Positions 17,994-27,802 are shown, counted from the stretch's first letter. The stretch is 64,000 bases of DNA from Sphingomonas horti (GCF_009753715.1 NZ_WQMS01000013.1:62001-126000), one strand, 5' to 3'. Notes: generated from the sequence alone by a model not told the origin. A program made the numbers and translations.

Positions 17994-18673
17994 TGGGCCT
18001 CGTCGGTTTCGACGAGCAGCCAGTTGGGATCGGAATCCTTCAGGTTCCGGCTGAAGGTCCAGCTGTCGTTGGTCGCGACCGCGTCGGTCAGCGTGCCGGC
18101 AACGACATTGCCTTCCGCATCGCGCGTGACGGCGGCGATGTCCGCCACGAAATGGACAGTGAGGAACGCAGTGCGGCCTTCCAGCCGCGCGGCCTCGATT
18201 CGCGCGCCCTCGATCGAGACCAGGCGATTGTCGAGCGTGTGGCCGGCTTCCCTGCGGGCCGCGATCGCGGCAGCGAAGGCCTCGCGCACATCGGCGCTGA
18301 CCAGCCAGGACAGCTCTTCCTCGTCGCCTTTCCAGAAGGCCTCGAGGATCATCCGGTAGGCGGCCTTGGCGCCGTCAAGGAAACGGGCGACGTCGAAGCT
18401 CGAATCGGCGGACAGGACCGCGCGGACGCCGCTGGTTGCCCCCGCGTCGATGACCGAATCGGCAGCGTGCGGCGCTTCGCTCACCGGCTCTGCGACCGCG
18501 CGAAGCTGGGGCGCGGGCGCAAGCCGCTCCTCCGCCGGCTTGGGCGGCAGCGCCTGCTCATGGCCGCTCCGCTTGCCGAGCACCATGTAGAGCCGCAGCG
18601 CCAAAAACGCCGCAACCATCGCGAGCAGAACGATCCCGACCACCAAACCTCCGACAATGAACAGGCGCAACAT
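17990..18673 (-). CDS. Tim44/TimA-domain membrane protein
   Basis: A 227-residue protein with one N-terminal membrane helix (about residues 3-25, IVGGLVVGIVLLAMVAAF), a proline- and alanine-rich linker, and a C-terminal Tim44-like domain. That domain shows the FLDGAKAAYRMILEAFWKGD and VSADVREAFAAAI segments. The family is related to the mitochondrial TIM44 import-motor anchor; bacterial members are putative membrane adaptors whose partner is not established. I use the ATG at 18673 because the membrane helix begins there; an in-frame start at 18742 would add an unlikely basic leader. Divergent from secB, another export factor. Confidence 0.85.
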   Translation of the reverse strand: MLRLFIVGGLVVGIVLLAMVAAFLALRLYMVLGKRSGHEQALPPKPAEERLAPAPQLRAVAEPVSEAPHAADSVIDAGATSGVRAVLSADSSFDVARFLDGAKAAYRMILEAFWKGDEEELSWLVSADVREAFAAAIAARREAGHTLDNRLVSIEGARIEAARLEGRTAFLTVHFVADIAAVTRDAEGNVVAGTLTDAVATNDSWTFSRNLKDSDPNWLLVETDEAQ

Positions 18674-18824
18674 AGGCGCATGCCCTGCACGTTTCAAATG
18701 CTTGGAGCGGGACGTTCGATCCCGGCGCGCGCCCCAAAGCATTGCCGCGCATCGCGGCGGCTGCTAACCGCGCGCACCGAGGGGCTTCAAGGTCCCACTC
18801 CAGTTCTAGAAAAGGCTCGAACGA

Positions 18825-19331
18825 ATGACTGAGGAAACCGGCGCCCACGGCGAAGACACGCTTCCGAACGGCGCGGACAACATGCCGCAGGTCGCGATCA
18901 TTTCCCAATATGTGAAGGATCTGTCGTTCGAGAACCCGAACGCGCCAGCCGTCTATCAGTGGCAGGTGCAGCCGCAGATCGACGTGCAGTTCAACATCGG
19001 CATGAACAAGGCCGCCGACGATGTTTATGAAGTCGTGCTGAAGGTCGAGGTGCGCGCGCATGGCGACCAGGGCGTCGCCTTTGCGGTGGAGCTCTCCTAT
19101 GCTGGCCTGTTCGGCATCCGCAACGTGCCGGAAGAGCAGATTCAGCCCTTCTGCTATGCCGAGGCGCCGCGCCTGGTGTTCCCGTTCGCACGGCGCGTGC
19201 TGGCCGACGCGGTGCGCGACGGCGGCTTCCCGCCGCTGCTGCTGGAGCCGATCGACTTCGCCGGCCTCTACATGCAGCAGGCGCAGCAGGCGGCCTCGCT
19301 GCAGCAGGGCGAAGCGGCGGGCCAGGCTTAG
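18825..19331 (+). CDS. secB: Protein-export chaperone SecB
   Basis: Tetrameric cytoplasmic chaperone that keeps preproteins unfolded and passes them to SecA. The 168-residue sequence has the conserved start VAIISQYVKDLSFENP and the late block CYAEAPRLVFPFARRVLADA, both diagnostic. The acidic N-terminal extension and the Gln-rich C-terminal tail (YMQQAQQAASLQQGEA) are typical of alphaproteobacterial SecB. An AAAGG ribosome-binding site precedes the ATG. It shares a 151-base divergent promoter region with tim44. Confidence 0.97.
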   Translation: MTEETGAHGEDTLPNGADNMPQVAIISQYVKDLSFENPNAPAVYQWQVQPQIDVQFNIGMNKAADDVYEVVLKVEVRAHGDQGVAFAVELSYAGLFGIRNVPEEQIQPFCYAEAPRLVFPFARRVLADAVRDGGFPPLLLEPIDFAGLYMQQAQQAASLQQGEAAGQA

Positions 19332-19358
19332 CTTCGGTCTTTGCAGGTTGAACCCAGA

Positions 19359-19473
19359 CACCGTTCGGCCCCGGACTAGAACCGGGGTTGTCGAAGCCCT
19401 CCCTTCCCTTTTCTGCATCTTCGCAAGAAGAAGAAGAAGGGAGGCCTTCGACAAGCTCAGGCCGAACGGGGTG
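19359..19473. repeat. Long inverted repeat of the GTTCGGCC/CTTGTCGAAG type
   Basis: CACCGTTCGGCC (19359-19370) faces GGCCGAACGGGGTG (19460-19473), and TTGTCGAAGCCCTCCCTT (19388-19405) faces an arm at 19437-19454 with one mismatch. The sequence CCTTCGACAAGCTCAGGC belongs to a dispersed repeat I recognise from sphingomonads and other proteobacteria. It fills the secB-murJ gap and could act as an mRNA hairpin. Confidence 0.85.
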
Positions 19474-19506
19474 AGTGTGGCCGTGTTCATCGGGTCTTCA
19501 ACCTAA

Positions 19507-21093
19507 ATGTCCCTCGTCAAATCCCTCGGCTCCGTCGGCGGACTGACCCTGGTCAGCCGCGTGCTGGCGCTGGTGCGCGATACGCTGCAGGCGTCCTATG
19601 TCGGCGCCGGCTTCGCGTCGGACGCCTTCTTCGTCGCGTTCCGGCTGCCCAACATGTTCCGCGCGCTGTTCGCGGAAGGGGCCTTTTCCGCCGCCTTCAT
19701 CCCGATGTTCAACAGGAAGGTCGGCGAGAGCGGCGAGCTGAGTGCCGGCCTGCGCTTTGCCGAGCGGGCGTTGGCGGTGCTGTTTCCGGTGCTGGCGGTC
19801 TTCACAGTGCTGATGCTGGTCGCGGCCTGGCCGGTGACCTGGGGGCTGTCCGGCGGATTCAAGAATCCGACGGACGAGCAATTCGCCTTCGCGGTGATGC
19901 TGTCGCGAATCACCATCCCCTATCTGATGCTGATCTCGCTCGCGTCGCTCCTCGGCGGAATCCTGAACTCGCTGGACCGCTTCTGGGTCAATGCTGCGGC
20001 GCCGATCCTGCTGAACATAGCGATGATCGCGGCCCTGTGGTTCTTCCACGGCGACAATGCCTATGAAACGGCGCGGGCGCAGGCGATTTCCGTCACTGTC
20101 GGCGGCGTGATGCAGCTCGGCTGGCTGATGTGGGCGTGCCGGCAGGCGGGCGTGAACCTGAAGCTGAAGATGCCGCGGCTGGACGATGACGTCCGCCAGC
20201 TGATGAAGCTGATCCTGCCCGCCGCCGCCGGCGCCGGCGCGGTGCAGATCAACCTGGCGATCTCGACCGCGCTGGCCGGCGGCCTGCTCGATGCCGGATC
20301 GATCTCGTACATCTATTACGCCGACCGGCTGAACCAGCTGCCGCTGGGGCTGATCGGCATCGGCCTTGGCACCATCCTGCTGCCGACGATCTCGCGCCTG
20401 CTTTCGACCGGCAAGGACGGCGAAGCGATGGACACGCAGAACCGCGGCATCGAGCTGGCGCTGTTCCTGACGCTACCGGCGACCGTCGCGTTCATCTTCG
20501 CCGCCGAGCCGATCGTGCGCGGGCTGTTCGAGCATGGCGCCTTCACGGCCGAGGACACGATCAAATGCGGTTGGGCGCTGTCCGCCTTTTCGATCGGCCT
20601 GCCCTCCTATGTGCTGGTGAAGGTGCTGACCCCCGGCTTCTACGCGCGGGCAGACACGAAGACACCGGTCAAGTTCGCGACGATCTCGGTCGGGGTCAAC
20701 CTGATCGGAAACCTGATCCTGATCCCGACGCTGGGACAGTTCGGCTTCGGCCATATCGGGCCGCCGCTGGCGACCGCGCTCGCCTCGTGCCTCAACACCT
20801 GGATGCTCTACCATGAGCTGAGGAAGCGCGGGCATTTCAAGGCGGATGCCCGGCTGAAGCGGCGGATCCCGCGGCTGGTGGTCGCGGCTCTGATCATGGG
20901 CGCGGCCCTGTGGGTGCTGGCACCGATCGCCTGGCCGTATCTGACCGGCTCGATCGTGCGGCGCGGGATCGCGCTGATCGTGCTGACCGGCGGCGGCGCC
21001 GCCGTCTATGGCGCTGCCTGCTTCCTTACCGGCGCATTCCGCGTTAGCGACCTGCGCGCGCTCCTCACCCGGCGCGCGGCAACCCAGAAGTAA
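19507..21093 (+). CDS. murJ: Lipid II flippase MurJ (MviN)
   Basis: A 528-residue MOP-superfamily protein with about 14 membrane helices that moves lipid II across the inner membrane for peptidoglycan synthesis. Family marks include the opening [41 protein letters not shown] and, later, [19 protein letters not shown]. It is followed after 8 bases by trpS, so the two are probably co-transcribed. A long inverted repeat separates it from secB. Confidence 0.97.
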   Translation: MSLVKSLGSVGGLTLVSRVLALVRDTLQASYVGAGFASDAFFVAFRLPNMFRALFAEGAFSAAFIPMFNRKVGESGELSAGLRFAERALAVLFPVLAVFTVLMLVAAWPVTWGLSGGFKNPTDEQFAFAVMLSRITIPYLMLISLASLLGGILNSLDRFWVNAAAPILLNIAMIAALWFFHGDNAYETARAQAISVTVGGVMQLGWLMWACRQAGVNLKLKMPRLDDDVRQLMKLILPAAAGAGAVQINLAISTALAGGLLDAGSISYIYYADRLNQLPLGLIGIGLGTILLPTISRLLSTGKDGEAMDTQNRGIELALFLTLPATVAFIFAAEPIVRGLFEHGAFTAEDTIKCGWALSAFSIGLPSYVLVKVLTPGFYARADTKTPVKFATISVGVNLIGNLILIPTLGQFGFGHIGPPLATALASCLNTWMLYHELRKRGHFKADARLKRRIPRLVVAALIMGAALWVLAPIAWPYLTGSIVRRGIALIVLTGGGAAVYGAACFLTGAFRVSDLRALLTRRAATQK

Positions 21094-21101
21094 GGACCGA
21101 C

Positions 21102-22109
21102 ATGCGCATCGTCTCCGGCATCCAGCCGACCGGCAATCTCCACCTCGGCAATTATCTGGGGGCGATCCGCAACTGGGTGCGGATGCAGGACGAAGTGGCG
21201 GCCGCGGGCGGCGACACCTTGTTCTTCCTGGCCGACCTCCACGCGATCACCGTCCACAACAGGCCGGAGGAGCTGGCGGCGAACACGCGCGAGATGGCGG
21301 CGGCGCTGATCGCGTCGGGGATCGACCCGCAGAAATCGGTGCTGTTCAATCAGGCGCGGGTCCCCGCCCATGCCGAACTCGCCTGGCTGCTGAACGGGAC
21401 GGCGCGGATCGGCTGGATGAACCGGATGACCCAGTTCAAGGAGAAATCCGGCAAGAACCGCGAAGGCGCGAGCGTCGGCCTGTTCGTCTATCCGGTGCTG
21501 ATGGCCGCCGACGTGCTGATCTATCGCACCACGCACGTGCCGGTCGGCGAGGACCAGAAGCAGCATCTGGAGCTGGCGCGCGACATCGCGACCAAGTTCA
21601 ACACCGATTTCGAGACCGAGCTGTTCGTACTGCCCGACCCGATCATCCCGCCCGCGGCGGCGCGGATCATGAGCTTGCGGGACGGCACCGCCAAAATGTC
21701 CAAGTCCGACCCGTCGGACATGAGCCGGATCAACCTGGCCGACGACGACGACATGATCGCGCAGAAGATCCGGAAAGCGAAGACCGATCCGGAACCCCTG
21801 CCCGCCTCGCCCGACGGGCTGGAAGGACGGCCGGAAGCGCGCAACCTGGTGTCGATCTACGCCGCGCTGACCGACCAGAGCGTGGAGCAGGTGCTGGCGG
21901 CGTTCGAAGGCCAGGGCTTTGGCGCGTTCAAGCCGGCGCTGGCGGACCGGCTGATCGAGACGCTGGGACCGATCCGGCGGCGCTTCGTCGAGCTGAAGAT
22001 CAACCATGCCGAGCTCGACCGCATCCTCGAGGAGGGCGCGGGCAAGGCGCGGACGCTCGCGCAGCCGGTGCTCGACGAGACCTACAGGGCGCTTGGCCTG
22101 CAGCGCTGA
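21102..22109 (+). CDS. trpS: Tryptophanyl-tRNA synthetase
   Basis: Class I synthetase charging tRNA-Trp. The HIGH-equivalent HLGN is at residues 14-17 ([10 protein letters not shown]) and the KMSKS loop is in [12 protein letters not shown] near residue 205. The 335-residue length is standard for the bacterial enzyme. It sits 8 bases after murJ. The window also holds trpF, trpB and trpA, but 11 kb away and in a separate operon. Confidence 0.97.
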   Translation: MRIVSGIQPTGNLHLGNYLGAIRNWVRMQDEVAAAGGDTLFFLADLHAITVHNRPEELAANTREMAAALIASGIDPQKSVLFNQARVPAHAELAWLLNGTARIGWMNRMTQFKEKSGKNREGASVGLFVYPVLMAADVLIYRTTHVPVGEDQKQHLELARDIATKFNTDFETELFVLPDPIIPPAAARIMSLRDGTAKMSKSDPSDMSRINLADDDDMIAQKIRKAKTDPEPLPASPDGLEGRPEARNLVSIYAALTDQSVEQVLAAFEGQGFGAFKPALADRLIETLGPIRRRFVELKINHAELDRILEEGAGKARTLAQPVLDETYRALGLQR

Positions 22110-22203
22110 GCCGTTCGGAACGCACGTTCAACCGCGGTTCAGTGACAGCGGCCGAGAACGGGCCTAAGCTTCGTTCCGCTCGTGTTCCGAGAAGGTTATC
22201 TCC

Positions 22204-22857
22204 ATGTCGGCATTCAAGAAAATCCTGGCGGCCGCGGCGCCGCTGTCGCTGATCGCGCTCGGCGCCTGCGCGCAGGGCTTCAACGCGCGCGTGTCGCGCT
22301 TCCAGGCGCTGCCGCCCCCCGCCCAGGGCGAGACGTTCGTCGTCCAGCCGCGCAATCCGGCGCTGCAGGGCGGCATCGAGTTCCAGACCTATGCCCAGCT
22401 GGTCGCGCAGCGGCTGGAGCAATATGGCTATCGGCAGGCGGCGAGCGCGCAAGGGGCGAACCTGGTCGTGCTGCTCGACTACGAGGTCGACCAGGGCCAT
22501 GACCGGATCGAGACGATTCCCGGCTGGGGCGGCTATGGCTGGGGCGGACCGGGCTTCTACCGGCCCTATGCCGGCCGGTTCGGCTGGCGCTATGGCTGGT
22601 ACGATCCGTGGCTGTGGGGCGACCCGTTCGGCGGGCCCGAAATCCGCAGCTACACCGTCTATCAGAGCGCGCTGCACATGGAGATCGACCGCACGGGCGA
22701 CGGCAAGAGCGTGTTCGAAGGCACCGCGAAGGCGCTGTCGCGGAGCGACGACCTGCCCTATCTGGTTCCGAACCTGATCGAGGCGATGTTCACCGGCTTC
22801 CCCGGCAATAGCGGCGAGACGGTCCGGATAACGGTGCCGCCGCCGAAACGGCGGTAA
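22204..22857 (+). CDS. DUF4136-domain lipoprotein with Gly/Trp/Tyr-rich loop
   Basis: A 217-residue predicted lipoprotein: signal peptide with lipobox LGAC (Cys near residue 23), then a DUF4136-type domain (FVVQPRNP, AQLVAQRLEQYGYR, LVVLLDYEVDQ, then VYQSALHMEID and a VPNLIEAMF end). Between residues about 100 and 140 is an insertion very rich in Gly, Trp, Tyr and Phe (WGGYGWGGPGFY and similar). The function of DUF4136 is unknown; members are usually envelope lipoproteins. It follows trpS by 94 bases and is followed by an inverted repeat rather than another gene. Confidence 0.82.
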   Translation: MSAFKKILAAAAPLSLIALGACAQGFNARVSRFQALPPPAQGETFVVQPRNPALQGGIEFQTYAQLVAQRLEQYGYRQAASAQGANLVVLLDYEVDQGHDRIETIPGWGGYGWGGPGFYRPYAGRFGWRYGWYDPWLWGDPFGGPEIRSYTVYQSALHMEIDRTGDGKSVFEGTAKALSRSDDLPYLVPNLIEAMFTGFPGNSGETVRITVPPPKRR

Positions 22858-22863
22858 CGCAAT

Positions 22864-22942
22864 CGTCATCCCGGGTTTGACCCGGGACCGACCTGTTCGT
22901 TTGACGAAAAAGGTAGGCCCCGGCTCAAGGCCGGGGTGACGG
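22864..22942. repeat. Paired palindromic repeat, CGTCATCCCGGG/CCGGGGTGACG family (copy 1)
   Basis: Two hairpins, CCCGGGTTTGACCCGGG and CCCCGGCTCAAGGCCGGGG, are joined by about 25 bases, and the outer ends CGTCATCCC and GGGTGACG are complementary. A second copy in the opposite orientation is at 38560-38635. It lies between the convergent ends of the DUF4136 gene and dnaA and may terminate both. Confidence 0.85.
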
Positions 22943-22946
22943 AGCG

Positions 22947-24320
22947 TTAGGCTTCCAGCTGGCGGATCAGGCTGCGCACGTCGGCGTCGAGGTCGGCGTC
23001 CTCGCCGCGGAGGCGCTCGATCTGCTTGACCGCGTGGATCACCGTCGTGTGGTCGCGTCCGCCGAAGCGGCGGCCGATTTCCGGCAGCGAGCGCGGCGTC
23101 AGGCGCTTGGCCAGGTACATCGCGATCTGGCGCGGGCGGGCGACGGCGCGAGCACGGCGGGCGGAGACCATCTCAGCCTGGCGCATGCCGTAGTGCGCCG
23201 AAACCGCGCGCTGGATTTCGTCGATCGTGATCCGGCGAGTCGACGCGTTCAGCATCTCGCCGAGGACTTCCTGCGCAAACGCAAGGTCGATCGCGCGATC
23301 GTTGAGCAGCGCATAGGCGGTCAAGCGGTTCAGCGCGCCTTCGAGTTCCCGCACGCTGGTCTGGATGCGCGCAGCGAGCAGCTCGGCGACGGCTTCGGGC
23401 ATCTGGACGTCGCTCATGCCGGCAAGCTTCGCCTTCACGATCTTCAGGCGGAGCGCGAAGGTGGCCGGCTTGATGTCGACGACCAGGCCGCTGGCGAGGC
23501 GCGACAGGATGCGCGTCTCAACCCCGTCCAGCGCCTGCGGGGCGCGATCGGCACTGATCACGACCTTCTTGCCGCTCGAGGTCAGCTCGTTCAGCGTGTG
23601 GAGGAATTCCTCCTGGGTCGAGCCCTTGCCGGCGATGAACTGGACGTCGTCGATCATCAGCAGGTCGGCCGAACGCAGCCGCTGCTTGAATGCCAGCGTG
23701 TCCTTGTCGCGCATCGCCGAGACGAACTCGACCATGAAGCGCTCGGCGGACATGAACAGAATCGCAGCGCCCGGCACGCGTGCGCGATAGGCGGCGCCGA
23801 TCGCGTTCATCAGGTGCGTCTTGCCCTGGCCGGTCGCCGAATGGATGAACAAAGGCGAGAAGCGCAGCTCGCCCGCCGCCAGCGCCTTGGCGGCGTTGCA
23901 GGCGACCCGATTCTCGTCATCGACGACGAAGCGCTCGAAAGTCTGGCGTGCGTCGAACCCCGGCGCCGGCGGCGCTGCGGGCACGCTCTCCGCCTCGTCG
24001 GCGGTGTAGATGCGAGTGACGACGTCGCTGGGCGCCACCTCGATCCGCACTTCGCGGATGGTCGGCATCGCCGCGCGCCAGGCGAGCAGCAGCCGGTCGG
24101 CATAATGCGCGCGCACCCAGTTCGCGTGGAATTCGGTCGGCAGCGTCAGGCGCACGACATCGGCCTTGTCGCTGACGCCGGCGAGCATGATCGGCTTCAG
24201 CCAATGGTCGAACAGCCGCGCGCCGCAATCGCGCTTCAGCCCCTCGCGGATTCCCGCCCAGGCCATGGACACATGTTCGCCCCGATCCATCAGCCTCTCA
24301 CGCACTAACATTGGACCCAC
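22947..24320 (-). CDS. dnaA: Chromosomal replication initiator DnaA
   Basis: Binds oriC and opens it in the ATP form. All four domains are visible: N-terminal domain (AWAGIREGLKRDCGARLFDHW), linker, AAA+ domain with Walker A ATGQGKTH and Walker B LLMIDDVQF, and the C-terminal DNA-binding helix-turn-helix with GGRDHTTVIHAVKQI. The GTG at 24320 is preceded by GGGGAGG at 7 bases, the best site; ATGs at 24311 and 24290 are in-frame alternatives, the latter removing 10 residues that precede the conserved domain. The upstream gap is rich in GANTC sites. HdaA, its likely regulator, is encoded at 51.2 kb. Confidence 0.96.
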   Translation of the reverse strand: MGPMLVRERLMDRGEHVSMAWAGIREGLKRDCGARLFDHWLKPIMLAGVSDKADVVRLTLPTEFHANWVRAHYADRLLLAWRAAMPTIREVRIEVAPSDVVTRIYTADEAESVPAAPPAPGFDARQTFERFVVDDENRVACNAAKALAAGELRFSPLFIHSATGQGKTHLMNAIGAAYRARVPGAAILFMSAERFMVEFVSAMRDKDTLAFKQRLRSADLLMIDDVQFIAGKGSTQEEFLHTLNELTSSGKKVVISADRAPQALDGVETRILSRLASGLVVDIKPATFALRLKIVKAKLAGMSDVQMPEAVAELLAARIQTSVRELEGALNRLTAYALLNDRAIDLAFAQEVLGEMLNASTRRITIDEIQRAVSAHYGMRQAEMVSARRARAVARPRQIAMYLAKRLTPRSLPEIGRRFGGRDHTTVIHAVKQIERLRGEDADLDADVRSLIRQLEA

Positions 24321-24670
24321 TTTTGCCCCTCCCCTCGCCTGTCCGAGCCCCCCGGCCGCCGGCGTTCGTTGGACGCAAGTTCCCCTGTGGCCGAATCGGT
24401 ACGAACCGGCCTTCGGAACTCATTCGCGACGTGATCCCGGCACCGCGATTCGTGGGCCGGGAAGGCATGTGTAAGGCCCGTTCCGCGAGTCGATCAAGCG
24501 GCGGAATGTCGCGAAATGGAAATAATCCCGGTTGACTCGGGTTTCCGCCATTTCCGGCGGCCGCCAACCTAAGTACATGATAGTAGGCAATATTGTAAGA
24601 AACGGCGGAAGCCGCGCGGAACGAATCAAGTAAGTTTCGTCACTTGGCGGAAACAATCGCCTCCGAAATG
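24321..24670. promoter_or_regulatory. dnaA upstream region with GANTC sites and GGCGGAA repeats
   Basis: This gap carries no plausible gene. It has five GANTC sites (24393, 24447, 24487, 24534, 24623), the sequence methylated by CcrM in alphaproteobacteria. It also has four copies of GGCGGAA in either orientation (24500, 24543, 24604, 24646); a 10-base form TGGCGGAAAC occurs once on each strand. Part of it is locally AT-rich (about 24570-24605). No good DnaA box (TTATCCACA) was found, so an origin function is not supported. It probably contains the dnaA promoter. Confidence 0.55.
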
Positions 24671-24703
24671 AAAAAGGCCCTGCGGCGGATCGCGCCGAGG
24701 GCC
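24671..24703 (-). terminator. Rho-independent terminator of rpsT
   Basis: On the minus strand a GC-rich stem (outer GGCCCT with AGGGCC, inner CGGCG with CGCCG, one bulged base) is followed by five T residues, 25 bases after the rpsT stop. It insulates rpsT from dnaA downstream. Confidence 0.85.
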
Positions 24704-24727
24704 TCTTCAAACCGCTTCAGAACGGGC

Positions 24728-24991
24728 TCAGGCGAGCGCGGAAACCCGCTTCGTCAGCCGCGCGAACTTGCGCGATGCGGTGTTCTTGTGCAGCACGCCC
24801 TTGGCGACGCCGCGCGCCAGCTCCGGCTGAGCCGCCGCGATCGCCGCCGCCGCCGCCGCCTTGTCGCCCGATTCGATCGCCGCCTCGACCTTCTTCACGA
24901 AAGTGCGGATGCGGCCGATACGCGCGTGGTTGATCTCCGCGCGGCGGGTGTTGCGACGGATGCGCTTCTTGGCTTGCGGCGTATTCGCCAT
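24728..24991 (-). CDS. rpsT: 30S ribosomal protein S20
   Basis: An 87-residue, lysine- and arginine-rich protein that binds 16S rRNA early in 30S assembly. The N-terminus [20 protein letters not shown] is diagnostic of S20, as is the [16 protein letters not shown] block. A sigma-70-type promoter and an attenuator-like hairpin lie upstream, and a terminator follows. Its position directly upstream of dnaA in the same orientation is conserved in many alphaproteobacteria and in other proteobacteria is varied. Confidence 0.97.
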   Translation of the reverse strand: MANTPQAKKRIRRNTRRAEINHARIGRIRTFVKKVEAAIESGDKAAAAAAIAAAQPELARGVAKGVLHKNTASRKFARLTKRVSALA

Positions 24992-25023
24992 CGAGGGTCC
25001 TCAAAAACTGTCCGGTTGAAACG

Positions 25024-25048
25024 AAAAGGGCGCGGCGAAGCCGCCGCG
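25024..25048 (-). promoter_or_regulatory. Attenuator-like hairpin in the rpsT leader
   Basis: On the minus strand a perfect 7-bp stem, CGCGGCG with CGCCGCG around a GCTT loop (25048-25031), is followed by CCC and four T residues (25027-25024). It lies between the predicted promoter and rpsT. It resembles a weak intrinsic terminator and could set basal readthrough. Confidence 0.5.
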
Positions 25049-25062
25049 TCCTGCGTCGGGCG

Positions 25063-25091
25063 CACATAGCGACGTGCGGGTTGCGGGTCAA
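25063..25091 (-). promoter_or_regulatory. Sigma-70-type promoter of rpsT
   Basis: On the minus strand TTGACC (25091-25086) and TATGTG (25068-25063) are separated by 17 bases, a good match to the housekeeping consensus. The transcript would start near 25055, giving a leader of about 64 bases before rpsT. Confidence 0.65.
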
Positions 25092-25098
25092 CTCCAGT

Positions 25099-25250
25099 TC
25101 CTCCTCGAGCTTGCTCGGGGAGGGGGACCATGCGCAGCATGGTCGAGGGGCTGAGCGCGAAGCGCGAAGTCAGACCCTCCGCTTCGCTCCGGGCCCCTCC
25201 ACCACTCGGCTATCGCCGAGTGGTCCCCCTCCCCTGCAAATGCAGGGGAG
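25099..25250. repeat. Composite palindromic repeat element
   Basis: A 150-base block of nested inverted repeats. CTCGAGCTTGCTCGGGGAGG opens it, ACCATGCGCAGCATGGT forms an internal hairpin, CGAGGGG faces CCCCTCC, ACCACTCGG faces CCGAGTGGT, and CCCCTGCAAATGCAGGGG closes it. Parts are recognisable as the dispersed GAGGGG-type repeats of sphingomonads. It lies between the downstream end of an acyl-CoA dehydrogenase gene and the rpsT promoter. Confidence 0.75.
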
Positions 25251-25253
25251 GAT

Positions 25254-26393
<1,140 letters not shown>

Positions 26394-26407
26394 CTTTCCT
26401 CCCCTTC

Positions 26408-26528
26408 CCTCTCCCGCTTGCGGGAGAGGGTGCCGAGCGAAGCGAGGCGGGTGAGGGTCTGGCCTGGTCTGCCCTCACCCTCGCCGCGCCTGCGGCGCGT
26501 CTTTCCCTCTCCCGCAAGCGGGAGAGGG
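26408..26528. repeat. Paired palindromic repeat, CCCTCTCCCGC family
   Basis: CCCTCTCCCGCTTGCGGGAG begins a hairpin at 26408 and a matching hairpin with CGCAAGCGGGAGAGG closes the element at 26528. Between them GGGTGAGGG faces CCCTCACCC. The same layout, two outer hairpins around an inner inverted repeat, recurs at 42106-42203 and 44326-44427. It separates the two acyl-CoA dehydrogenase genes. Confidence 0.85.
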
Positions 26529-26530
26529 GT

Positions 26531-27724
26531 CTAAAGCCCCAGCACCATCTTCGCGATGATGTTGCGCTGGATCTCGTTGGAGCCGCCATAGATGCTGGTC
26601 TTGCGGCCGTTGAAATAGGTCGGCGCTGCACGGTGAGCGTAATCCGGCCCGATCGGGTGTTCGTTGTCCCCTTCGCCGAAGCCGCGGAAATAGGGCGCGC
26701 CGTAATGGCCGACCGCTTCCAGCGCGAGCTCGGTCAGGCGCTGCTGGATCTCGGTGCCCTTGATCTTCAGCAGGCTCGATTCCGGCCCCGGGCCGCGGCC
26801 CGACGCTTCGGATGCGAGCGTGCGCAGCTCGGTATATTCGAGCGCGGTCAGGTCGATCTCCAGCTCGGCGATCTTGCGCTTGAAGAACGGGTTGGCGATC
26901 AGCGGCCTGTCGCCGTCCATCTCGCTGCGCGCGATGGTCTTGATCCGTTCGACGCCCCGCTTCGACCGCGCGACGCCGGCAATGCCGGTGCGCTCATGCG
27001 CGAGCAGGAATTTGGCGCAGGTCCAGCCCTTATTCTCTTCATAGATGCGCTGGTCGACGGGGACGCGCACGTCCTCCAGCCAGACCTCGTTGACCTCATG
27101 CTCGCCGCCCAAGGTGATGATCGGGCGGACGGTGACGCCCGGCGACTTCATGTCGATCAGCAGGAAGCTGATCCCTTCCTGCGGCTTCGAGTCCGGATCG
27201 GTGCGGACCAGGAAGAAGCCCCAGTCCGCATGCTGGGCGAGCGTGGTCCAGGTCTTCTGGCCGTTCACGATATAATGGTCGCCGTCGCGCACCGCCCTGG
27301 TGCGGAGGCTGGCAAGGTCGGAGCCGGCGCCGGGTTCCGAATAGCCCTGGCACCACCAATCCTCGCCCGACAGGATGCGCGGCAGGAAGCGCGCCTTCTG
27401 CTCGGGAGTGCCGAAGGTGTAGATGACCGGCCCGACCATGTTGATGCCGAAGGGCAGGATCGGCAGCGTGTCGGCGCGGGCGAGCTCTTCCGACCAGATG
27501 AAGCGCTGCGTCGTCGTCCAGCCGGGGCCGCCATATTCCTTGGGCCAGGCGGGCGCGATCCAGCCCTTCTTCGCGAGCACGCGGTGCCAGCTGAGGAAAT
27601 CCTCCTTCGCCAGCTCCTCGCCTTCCTCCTGCTTGCCGCGCAGGGCGCTCGGGTAATTCTCAGCGATGAAGGCGCGCGCTTCCTCGCGGAACGCCAGATC
27701 CTCGGGGCTGAATTCCAGGTCCAT
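26531..27724 (-). CDS. Acyl-CoA dehydrogenase, large-subunit type (PimC-like)
   Basis: A 397-residue FAD-dependent acyl-CoA dehydrogenase. Motifs include QGYSEPGAGSDLASL and NGQKTWTT of the flavin/substrate region and YGGSNEIQRNIIAKMVLGL at the C-terminus. The ATG at 27724 is preferred over the GTG at 27730 because AGGAG lies 8 bases upstream of it but only 2 from the GTG. It is most like the large subunit of pimeloyl-CoA dehydrogenase-type pairs. With the next gene it probably forms a heteromeric enzyme for an unusual acyl-CoA (dicarboxylic or branched), though the true substrate cannot be read from sequence. Confidence 0.9.
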   Translation of the reverse strand: MDLEFSPEDLAFREEARAFIAENYPSALRGKQEEGEELAKEDFLSWHRVLAKKGWIAPAWPKEYGGPGWTTTQRFIWSEELARADTLPILPFGINMVGPVIYTFGTPEQKARFLPRILSGEDWWCQGYSEPGAGSDLASLRTRAVRDGDHYIVNGQKTWTTLAQHADWGFFLVRTDPDSKPQEGISFLLIDMKSPGVTVRPIITLGGEHEVNEVWLEDVRVPVDQRIYEENKGWTCAKFLLAHERTGIAGVARSKRGVERIKTIARSEMDGDRPLIANPFFKRKIAELEIDLTALEYTELRTLASEASGRGPGPESSLLKIKGTEIQQRLTELALEAVGHYGAPYFRGFGEGDNEHPIGPDYAHRAAPTYFNGRKTSIYGGSNEIQRNIIAKMVLGL

Positions 27725-27802
27725 CGACACCTCTCCTTTTGGGGCGAGGTTAGGCGCGGTTTACGTTAACGGCAAGCGCGGTCCGGCTGCCGCTACGGCA
27801 TG

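Noticed and set aside
24321-24727. Replication origin next to dnaA
   Set aside because: No convincing DnaA box and only modest AT-richness; alphaproteobacterial origins are often not beside dnaA. Kept only as a regulatory region.
25099-25250. CRISPR-like array
   Set aside because: The repeats are inverted and of unequal spacing, not direct repeats with uniform spacers; no cas genes.
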